64,000 nt of DNA from Chamaelirium japonicum (lineage: Eukaryota; Streptophyta; Magnoliopsida; Liliales; Melanthiaceae): contig CANTAL010000139.1 in assembly GCA_947650365.1 (NCBI GenBank), positions 310,001-374,000 on the forward strand. Reading direction: 5' to 3'. This document shows, one piece after another, positions 53,797 through 64,000 of the stretch. Numbering within the stretch: the first letter of the stretch is position 1; every line of letters begins with the position of its first letter. The translations under genes and the position numbers were made by a program. The notes under the pieces are model-generated. The model made no database searches. It saw only the letters and a list, made by a program, of their open reading frames with translations, and was not told the DNA's origin.

Positions 53797-55064
53797 TGTT
53801 GGGGGTAGCTGAAATCGGCCCTGGAGTTCGCCCCCCCCCCCCCCCCCCCTCGTGCTCACCAAATCACCTTGACAGGGAGCGAGATCCACATTGGGCTGAA
53901 GGGGCCTAGGCCAAGGGTACTCATCGGAGCTCGCCTAAGCTCGTTCAGGAGCTCGCCTAAGCTCTTTCAGGAGCTCGCTCAAGCTCGTTCAGGAGCTCGC
54001 CAAGCTCGCCCCGGAGCTCGCCAAGCCCGCGCGAGAACTCGCTTGCAGTGGTAGCGGGAGTTAGACCGTCATGCATAACAAAGACACCGGCATCGCAAAC
54101 GCCCCTAGCTCATGCAGGAGCTCGCCCAAGATCACGCAGGAGCTCGCCCAAGTTCGCCCTTGCCTGTGGATCTCATAGACCCTAGGATTCCAAGGGTGGG
54201 GAACTCGCCCAGGAGCCCGCCTGAACTCGCCCAGGGGCCCGCCTAAACTCGCCCAGGAGCCCACCTAAGCTCGCTCGGGAGCTCGCCAAGCTCGCCCCAG
54301 AGCTCGCCTAAGCTCGTCATGCAGGAGCTCGCCCAAGTTCGCCCTTGCCTGTGGATCTCATAGACCCTAGGATTCCAAGGGGTGGGGAACTCGCCCAAGC
54401 TCGCTGGAGCTCGCCTGAGTTCGCCCAGGAGCCCGCCTAAGCTCGCTCGGGAGCTCGTCAAGCTCGATCAGGAGCTCGGCTAAGCTCGTTCAGGAGCTCG
54501 CCTAAGCTCTCTCAGGAGTTCGCCAAGCTCGCTCAGGAGCTCGCCCCGACCCCTATTTTTTGAAGAGGTTGCCCCCGCGAGGTCCGACTCTTGATAAATA
54601 TGGGCGAAAGGACGGAGCAGTACCAGGCGAGCTGGCTTTCGCTTCCTCCCTGAGACCGCCCGGACTTGAACATTCCAGAATGGCTACCTGGCCACGACAA
54701 GAAAGATGCCCGCCCCCACTCAAACCGTCTGGCAGGCTTGACGACAGAATGTCAGGGCGCGAGTACCAAGGACTGTCAGACCCACGCGAGCCAGAACGTG
54801 GGGGTCTAGAAGGCCCTGGAAGAATCTCCACGTGTCGGGCCACGGTAGGCCGCCGATTGCTATAAATGCTCACCCCCAGGCTCCATAGTACAGGTTCGAA
54901 ATCCTTTTCCCTACCACTTTGGTATACAACAGCTCGCCGTTGTGCTACTGTGACTGACTTGAGCGTCGGAGGGTCTGCGCTCCTAAGGGAGCCAGCCATT
55001 CTCACGTTCTCTTTTCTTTGTCTTGCAGGCAGCCCACACGGACCAGCGAAAAATCCCTCGAACA
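53797..55064 (+). repeat. 3' LTR of element C (1268 bp)
   Basis: It has the same length as the 5' LTR although its short-repeat region gained and lost units (an extra CTAAGCTCGTTCAGGAG unit near 54480, one fewer near 54540) and its C run is 19 (53831-53849) instead of 22. Most base differences are C/T or G/A. It ends CCCTCGAACA and is followed by the GATTG duplication. Confidence 0.95.
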
Positions 55065-58000
55065 GATTGTACGAATGAATTAGAATGGATCCTATGAATG
55101 AATTAGAATGGATCGTGCGAATGAATTAGAATGGATCGTACGAATGAATTAGAATGGATCAAATGAATGAATTAGAATGATTACATTCATGCGAATGAAT
55201 TAGAATGTATCGTACGAATGGATTAGAATGGATCGTATGAATGGATTAGAATGGATACATTCGAGCGAATGAATTAGAATGGATCGTACGAATGAATTAG
55301 AATGGATCGTACGAATGGATTAGAATGGATCCTACGAATGGATTAGAATGGATACCTTTGTGCATATGAATTAGAATGGATCGTACGAATGAATTAGAAT
55401 GGATCATATTAATGAATTAGAATGGATCGTACGAATGAATTAGAATGGATCGTGTGAAAGAATTAGAATGAATTGTATGAATGAATTAGAATGGATCGTA
55501 TGAATGAATTAGAATGGATCGTGCGAATGAATTCGAATGGATCGCATGATCCATTCGAATAGAATGGATCGTATGAATGAATTAGAATGGATCGGGCGAA
55601 TGAATTAGAATGGATTGTAGGAATGAATTAGAATGGATCGTATGAATGAATTAGAATGGATCGTATGAATGAATTAGAATGGATCGTGCGAATGAATTAG
55701 AATGGATCGTACGAATGAATTAGAATGGATCGTACGAATGAATTAGAATGGATCATACGAATGAATTAGAATGGATCATACGAATGAGTAAGAATGGATC
55801 GTACGAATGAAATAGAATGGATTGTACGAATGAATTAGAATGGATACATTCGTGCGAATGAATTAGAATGGATCGTACGAATGAATTAGAATGGATCATA
55901 CGAATGAATTAGAATGCATCGTACGAAAGAATTAGAATGGATATATTCGTGCGAATGAATTAGAATGGATCGTATGAATGAATTAGACTGGATCGTACGA
56001 ATGAATTTGAATGGATACATTTGTGCAAATGCATCTAAATGGATTGTATGAATGAATTACAATGGATCGTACGAATGAATTAGAATGGATCGTACGATTG
56101 AATTAGAATGGATCAACTGAATGAATTAGAATGGTTAAATTCATGCGAAAGAATTAGAATGGATCGTACGAATGGATTAGAATGGATCGTATGGGTGAAT
56201 TAGAATGGATACGAAGGAATTAGAATGGATCGTACGAAGGAATTAGAATGGATCATACGAATGAAATAGAATGGATCGTACAAAGGATTTAGAATGGATC
56301 GTACGAAGGAATTAGAATGCATTCGTATGATCCATTCTAATTCATTCGGACGAATGTATCCATTCTAATTTGTTCGTACGATCCATTCTAATTCATTCGT
56401 ACTATCCATTCTAATTCATTCGTACGATCCATTCTTACTCATTCGTATGATCCATTCTAATTCATTCGTACGATCCATTCTAATTCATTCGCACGAATGT
56501 ATCCATTCCATTCGTACGATCCATTCATACGATCCATTCTAATTCATTCATACAATCCATTCTAATTCTTTCACACGATCCATTCTAATTCATTCGTCCG
56601 ATCCATTCTAATTCATTAGCATGGATCGTGCTAATAAATTAGAATGTAATATACGAATGAATTAGAATGGATCGTAGAATGGATCGTACGAATGAATTAG
56701 AATGAATTAGAATGGATCGTACGAATGAATTAGAATGGATCGTACGAATGAATTAGAATGGATCGTGTGAAAGAATTAGAATGGATTGTATGAATGAATT
56801 AGAATAGATCGTATGAATGGATCGTACGAATGGAATGGATACATTCGTGCGAATGAATTAGAATGGATCGTACGAATGAATTAGAATGGATCATACGAAT
56901 GAGTAAGAATGGATTGTACGAATGAATTAGAATGGATCGTACGAATGAATTAGAATGGATCTTACGAATGAATTAGAATGGATCATACGAATGAATTAGA
57001 ATGGATCGTACGAATGAATTAGAATGGATACATTCGTGCGAATGAATTAGAATGGATCGGTCGAATGAATTAGAATGGATCATACGAATGAATTAGAATG
57101 GATCAAATGAATGAATTAGAATGGTTACATTCATGCGAATGAATTAGAATGGATCGTACGAATGGATTAGAATGGATCGTACGAATGGATTAGAATGGAT
57201 ACATTCGAGCGAATGAATTAGAATGGATCGTACGAATGAATTAGAATGGATCGTACGAATGGATTAGAATGGATCCTACGAATGGATTAGAATGGATACC
57301 TTTGTGCATATGAATTAGAATGGATCGAACGAATGAATTAGAATGGATCATATTAATGAATTAGAATGGATCGTACGAATGAATTAGAATGGGTACATTC
57401 GTGCACGATCCATTCTAATTCATTCGCACGAATGTATCCATTCTAATTCATTCGTACGATCCATTCTAATTCATTAATATGATCCATTCTAATTCATTCG
57501 TACGATCCATTCTAATTCATTCGCACAATCCATTCTAATTCATTCGCACGAATGTATCCATTCTAATTCATTCGTACGATCCATTCTAATTCATTCGTAC
57601 GATCCATTCTAATATATTCGTATGATCCATTCTAATTAATTCGTATGATCCATTCTAATTCATTCGTACGATCCATTCTAATTCATTCGTACGATCCATC
57701 CTAATTCATTCGTACGATCCATTCTAATTCCTTCGTACGATCCATTCTAATTCAATCGTACGATCCATTCTAATTCATTCATACAATCCATTCTAATTCT
57801 TTCACACAATCCATTCTAATTCATTCGTAAGATCCATTCTAATTCATTCGTACGATCCATTCTAATTCATTCGTACGATCCATTCTAATTCTTTCGTCTG
57901 ATCCATTCTAATTCATTCGTGCGATCCATTCTAATGAATTAGAATTGATCGTACGAATGAAATAGAATGGATTGCACGAATGATTTAGAATGGATCGTAC

Positions 58001-61000
58001 GAATGAATTAGAATGGATCGTGTGAAAAAATTAGAATGGATTGTATGAATGAATTAGAATGGATCGTACGAATGAATTAGAATGGATCGTACGAAGGAAT
58101 TAGAATGGATCGTACGAATGAATTAGAATGGATCGTACGAATGAATTAGAATAGATCGTACGAATGAATTAGAATGGATCGTACGAAGGAATTAGAATGG
58201 ATCATACGAATGAATTAGAATACATATATTCGTGCAAATGAATTATAATGGATCGTATGAATGTATTAGAATGGATCGTATGAGTGAATTAGAATGGATC
58301 ATACGAATGAATTAGAATAGATCGTACGAATGAATTAGAATGGATCGTACGAAGGAATTAGAATGGATCGTACGAATGAATTAGAATGGATATATTCGTG
58401 CAAACGAATGTATTAGAATGGATCGTATGAGTGAATTAGAATGGCTCGTACGAATGAATTAGAATGGATTGTATGAATGAATTAGAATGGATCGTACGAA
58501 TGAATTAGAATGGATCGTATGAATGAATGGATCATATGAATGAATTAGAATGGATCGTACGAATGAATTAGAATGGATAGTGCGAATGAATTAGAATCGA
58601 TCGAGCGAATGAATTAGAATGGATCGTACGAATGAATTAGAATAGATCATAGGAATGAATTAGAATGGATCGTGCAAATGAATTAGAATGGATACATTCG
58701 TGCGAATGAATTAGAATGGATCGTGCGAATGAATTAGAATGGATCATACGAATTAGAATGGATATATTTGAACGAATAAATTAGAATGGATCATACGAAT
58801 GAACTAGAATGGATCGTACGAATGAATTATAATGGATAGTGCGAATGAATTAGAATGGATCGTACGAATGAATTAGAATGGATACATTCGTGCGAATGAA
58901 TTAGAATGGATCATACAAATGAGTAAGAATGGATCGTACGAATGAAATAGAATGGATTATACAAATGAATTAGAATAGATACATTCGTGCGAATGAATTA
59001 GAATGAATCGTATGTACGAATGAATTAGAATGGATACATTCGTGCGAATGAATTAGAATGGATCGTACGAATGAATTTGAACGGATCGTACGAATGAATT
59101 AGAATGGATCGTGTGAAAGAATTAGAATGGATTGTATGAATGAATTAGAATAGATCGTATGAATGAATTAGAATGGATCGTATGAGTGAATTAGAATGGA
59201 TACGAAGGAATTAGAATGGATCGTACGAAGGAATTAGAATGGATCATACGAATGAAATAGAATGGATCGTACGAATGAATTAGAATGCATATATTCGTGC
59301 AAATGAATTAGAATGGATCGTATGAATGTATTAGAATGGATCGTATGAGTGAATTAGAATGGATCGTGCGAATGAATTAGAATGGATTGTATGAATGAAT
59401 TAGAAGGGATCGTGCGAATGAATTAGAATGGATCGTATGAATGAATTAGAATGGATCGTGCTAATGAATTAGAATGGAATAGAATAGATCGTATGAATGA
59501 ATTAGAATGGATCGTACGAATGAATTAGAATGGATCTTACGAATGAATTAGAATGGATCATACGAATGAATTAGAATAGCTCATACGAATGAATTAGAAT
59601 GAATCGTATGAATGAATTAGAATGGTTACATTTGTGCGAATGAATTATAATAGATCGTACGAAGGAATTAGAATGGATCGTGCGAATGAATTAGAATGGA
59701 TCGTACGAATGAATTAGAATGGATCATACGAATGAGTAAGAATGGATTGTACGAATGAATTAGAATGGATCGTACGAATGAATTAGAATGGATCTTACGA
59801 ATGAATCAGAATGGATCATACGAATGAATTAGAATGGATCGTACGAATGAATTAGAATGGATACATTCGTGCGAATGAATTAGAATGGATCGGACGAATG
59901 AATTAGAATGGATCGTACGAATGAATTAGAATGGATCAAATGAATGAATTAGAATGGTTACATTCATGCGAATGAATTAGAATGGATCGTACGAATGGAT
60001 TAGAATGGATCGTACGAATGGATTAGAATGGATACATTCGAGCGAATGAATTAGAATGGATCGTACGAATGAATTAGAATGGATCGTACGAATGGATTAG
60101 AATGGATCCTACGAATGGATTAGAATGGATACCTTTGTGCATATGAATTAAATGGATCGTACGAATGAATTAGAATGGATCATATTAATGAATTTGAATG
60201 GATCGTACGAATGAATTAGAATGGATACATTCGTGCACGATCCATTCTAATTCATTCGGACGAATGTATCCATTCTAATTCATTCGTACGATCCATTCTA
60301 ATTCATTAATATGATCCATTCTAATTCATTCGTACGATCCATTCTAATTCATTCGCACAATCCATTCTAATTCATTCGCATGAATGTATCCATTCTATTT
60401 CATTCGTACGATCCATTCTAATTCATTCGTATGATCCATTCTAATTCATTCGTACGATCCATTCTAATTCATTCATACAATCTATTCTAATTCATTCGTA
60501 CGATCCATCCTAATTCATTCATACTATCCATTCTAATTCCTTCGTACGATCCATTCTAATTCAATCGTACGATCCATTCTAATTCATTCATACAATCCAT
60601 TCTAATTCTTTCACACGATCCATTCTAATTCATTCGTAATATCCATTCTAATTCATTCGTACGATCCATTCTAATTCATTCGTACGATCCATTCTAATTC
60701 ATTCGTATGATCCATTCTAATTCATTCGTACGATCCATTCTAATGAATTAGAATTGATCGTACGAATGAAATAGAATGGATTGCACGAATGATTTAGAAT
60801 GGATCGTACAAATGAATTAGAATGGATCGTGTGAAAGAATTAGAATGGATTGTATGAATGAATTAGAATGGATCGTACGAATGAATTAGAATGGATCGTA
60901 CGAAGGAATTAGAATGGATCGTACGAATGAATTAGAATGGATCGTACGAATGAATTAGAATAGATCGTACGAATGAATTAGAATGGATCGTACGAAGGAA

Positions 61001-64000
61001 TTAGAATGGATCGTACGAATGAATTAGAATGGATATATTCGTGCAAATGAATTAGAATGGATCGTATGAATGTATTAGAATGGATCATATGAGTGAATTA
61101 GAATGGATCATACGAATGAATTAGAATAGATCGTACGAATGAATTAGAATGGATCGTACGAAGGAATTAGAATGGATCGTACGAATGAATTAGAATGGAT
61201 ATATTCGTGCAAATGAATTAGAATGGATCGTATGAATGTATTAGAATGGATCGTATGAGTGAATTAGAATGGATCGTACGAATGAATTAGAATGGATTGT
61301 ATGAATGAATTAGAATGGATCGTACGAATGAATTAGAATGGATCGTATGAATGAATGGATCATACGAATGAATTAGAATGGATCGTACGAATGAATTAGA
61401 ATGGATAGTGCGAATGAATTAGAATCGATCGAGCGAATGAATTAGAATGGATCGTACGAATGAATTAGAATAGATCATAGGAATGAATTAGAATGGATCG
61501 TGCAAATGAATTAGAATGGATACATTCGTGCGAATGAATTAGAATGGATCGTGCGAATGAATTAGAATGGATCGTACGAATGAATTAGAATGGATATATT
61601 TGAATGAATAAATTAGAATGGATCATACGAATGAATTAGAATGGATCGTACGAATGAATTAGAATGGACAGTGCGAATGAATTAGAATGGATTGTACGAA
61701 TGAATTAGAATGGATACATTCGTGCGAATGAATTAGAATGGATCATATGAATGAGTAAGAAAGGATCGTACGAATGAAATAGAATGGATTATACAAATGA
61801 ATTAGAATGGATACATTCATGCAAATGAATTAGAATGAATCGTATGTACGAATGAATTAGAATGGATACATTCGTGCGAATGAATTAGAATGGATCGTAC
61901 GAATGAATTAGAATGGATCGTACGAATGAATTAGAATGGATTGTGTGAAAGAATTAGAATGGATTGTATGAATGAATTAGAATAGATCGTATGAATGAAT
62001 TAGAATGGATCGTATGAGTGAATTAGAATGGATACGAAGGAATTAGAATGGATCGTACGAAGGAATTAGAATGGATCATACGAATGAAATAGAATGGATC
62101 GTACGAATGAATTAGAATGCATATATTCGTGCAAATGAATTAGAATGGATCGTATGAATGTATTAGAATGGATCGTATGAGTGAATTATAATGGATCGTG
62201 CGAATGAATTAGAATGGATTGTATGAATGAATTAGAAGGGATCGTGCGAATGAATTAGAATGGATCGTACGAATGAATTAGAATGGATCGTGCTAATGAA
62301 TTAGAATGGAATAGAATAGATCGTATGAATGAATTAGAATGGATCGTACGAATGAATTAGAATGGATCTTACGAATGAATTAGAATGGATCGTATGAATG
62401 AATTAGAATAGCTCATACGAATAAATTAGAATGAATCGTATGAATGAATTAGAATGGTTACATTCGTGCGAATGAATTAGAATAGATCGTACGAAGGAAT
62501 TAGAATGGATCGTATGAATGAATTAGAATGGATCGTACGAATGGATTAGAATGGATCGTACGAATGAATTAGAATGGATCGTACGAATGAACTAGAATGG
62601 ATACATTCGTGCGAATGAATTAGAATGGATCGTACGAATGAATTAGAATGGATCGTACGAATGAATTAGAATGGATCTTACGAATGAATTAGAATGGATC
62701 GTACGAATGAATTAGAATGGATCGTATGAATGAATTAGAATAGATCGTACAAATGAATTAGAATGGATCGTACGAAGGAATTGGAATGGATCATACAAAT
62801 GAATTAGAATGGATCGTATGAATGAATTAGAATGGATACATTCGTGCGAATGAATTAGAATGGATTGTATGAATGAATTAGAATGGATCGTACAAATGAA
62901 TAAGAATGGATCGTGTGAAAGAATTAGAATAGATTGTTTGAATGAATTAGAATGGATACATTCGTGCGAATGAATTAGAATGGATCGTACGAATGAATTA
63001 GAATGGATCGTACGAATGAATTAGAATGGATCGTACGAATGAATTAGAATGGATCGTATGAATAAATTAGAATGGTTACATTCATGCGAATAAATTAGAA
63101 TGGATCGTACGAATGGATTAGAATGGATCGTACGAATGGATTAGAATGGATACATTCGAGCGAATGAATTAGAATGGATCGTACGATTGAATTAGAATGG
63201 ATCGTATGAATGGATTAGAATGGATCCTACGAATGGATTAGAATGGATACCTTTGTGCATATGAATTAGAATGGATCGTACGAATGAATTAGAATGGATC
63301 ATATGAATGAATTAGAATGGATCATGTGAAAGAATTAGAATGGATTGTATGAATGAATTAGAATAGATCGTACGAATGAATTAGAATGGATCGTATGAAT
63401 GAATTAGAATGGATCGTACGAATGAATTAGAATGGATCGTACGAATGAATTAGAATGGATACATTCGTGCTAATGAATTAGAATGGATACATTTGTGCGA
63501 AAGAATTAGAATAGATCGTATGAATGAATTAGAATGGATCCTATGAATGAATTAGAATGGATCGTGCGAATGAATTAGAATGGATCGTACGAATGAATTA
63601 GAATAGATCGTACGAATGAATTAGAATGGATCGTACGAATGGATTTGAATGGATCATACGAATGGATTAGAATGGATACATTCGAGCGAATGAATTAGAA
63701 TGGATCGTACGAATGAATTAGAATGGATCGTACGAATAAATTAGAATGGATACATTTGTCCGAATGAATTAGAATGGATCATACGAATGAGTAAGAATGG
63801 ATCGTACGAATGAAATAGAATAGATTGTACGAATGAATTAGAATGGATCCTACGAATGAATTAGAATGGATCGTGTGAAAGAATTAGAATGGATTGTATG
63901 AATGAATTAGAATGGATCGTATGAATGAATTAGAATGGATCGTGCGAATGAATTCGAATGGATCGTACGAATTCATTCTAATTCATTCATACAATCCATT
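55065..64000. repeat. 23-bp satellite array, second segment (8.9 kb, continues past the window)
   Basis: Same unit as the first segment. Approximate block starts: F55065 (a short palindromic switch at 55551-55560), R56320, F56620, R57404, F57935, R60237, F60745, R63970. The first 380 bases continue the satellite copy broken by element C. No genes are visible. Confidence 0.96.
56870..62535. repeat. Tandem duplication of about 2.83 kb within the satellite
   Basis: 56870-59700 is repeated at 59700-62535. Shared rare variants recur at an offset of 2.83 kb: the GAATCGATCGAGCGAATG unit (about 58595 and 61424), CGTATGTACGAATG (about 59012 and 61845), AGAAGGGATCG, and both polarity junctions (57404/60237 and 57935/60745). 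Confidence 0.88.

Larger units (their letters stand above)
44614..55064 (+). mobile_element. Element C: complete, non-autonomous Tat-type element lacking RT, RNase H and integrase
   Basis: C has two 1268-bp LTRs with TGTT/AACA ends, a perfect 5-bp target duplication, primer binding site, gag-protease frame, 78-bp repeats, antisense gene, 146-bp repeats and polypurine tract. Between the protease end (48476) and the 78-bp repeats (48641) only about 165 bases remain where about 3.3 kb of pol would be expected. The structure therefore resembles gag-carrying non-autonomous elements that rely on another element's enzymes. The LTRs differ by about 2-3 percent by eye, mostly transitions. Confidence 0.93.

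Noticed and set aside
20365..64000. Telomere or known centromere satellite
   Set aside because: No TTTAGGG-type repeats, and the unit is far shorter than typical plant centromere monomers; the location on the chromosome cannot be judged.

Overview
This is plant nuclear DNA, made almost entirely of transposable elements and satellite. The evidence is three related Ty3/gypsy LTR retrotransposons with Tat-lineage features (gag-protease, RT, a second archaeal-type RNase H, DDE integrase, and an antisense gene downstream of pol), a CACTA-type MITE, and a very long 23-bp satellite. I see no host gene, rRNA, tRNA or CRISPR array. The species cannot be named from the sequence; an angiosperm is the safe call.

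Layout. 1-14891: element A, a nearly complete Tat element whose 5' LTR is cut by the window start. Order: PBS, gag-protease (405-2873), one in-frame UAG, RT-RNaseH-integrase (to 6269), an antisense gene (9597 down to 6835), about 30 copies of a 119-bp hairpin-rich repeat carrying W-box motifs (10051-13621), polypurine tract, 3' LTR (14088-14891). 14892-20364: the 3' part of element B, into which A inserted. B has 78-bp repeats, a broken antisense gene interrupted by a 160-bp CACTA MITE, 144-bp repeats and a 3' LTR. 20365-44613 and 55065-64000: about 33 kb of 23-bp satellite in blocks of alternating orientation. 44614-55064: element C, a complete 10.45-kb relative of B with two 1268-bp LTRs and a perfect 5-bp target duplication (GATTG). 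C has gag-protease but no RT, RNase H or integrase, so it is non-autonomous.

How the parts work together. In A and in C the gag-protease frame ends in UAG followed by a hexamer fitting CARYYA (CAATCA and CAATTA), the Tobacco-mosaic-type leaky stop context. In A the same frame then runs open through the whole of pol. This points to stop-codon readthrough as the gag-to-pol switch of this group. All three elements also carry a related antisense gene: an N-terminal domain resembling the 'putative gypsy type transposon' family, a low-complexity middle and a C-terminal coiled-coil exon joined through a 75-77-nt intron. In B and C it has its own TATA box and G-boxes on the minus strand.

Relative ages. 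A's LTRs differ at 2 of 256 comparable bases; C's differ by roughly 2-3 percent by eye, mostly transitions. A is therefore younger than C. C inserted into one copy of an already duplicated satellite block, so the other copy shows the empty site. B and C entered the satellite at the same phase of the 23-bp unit.
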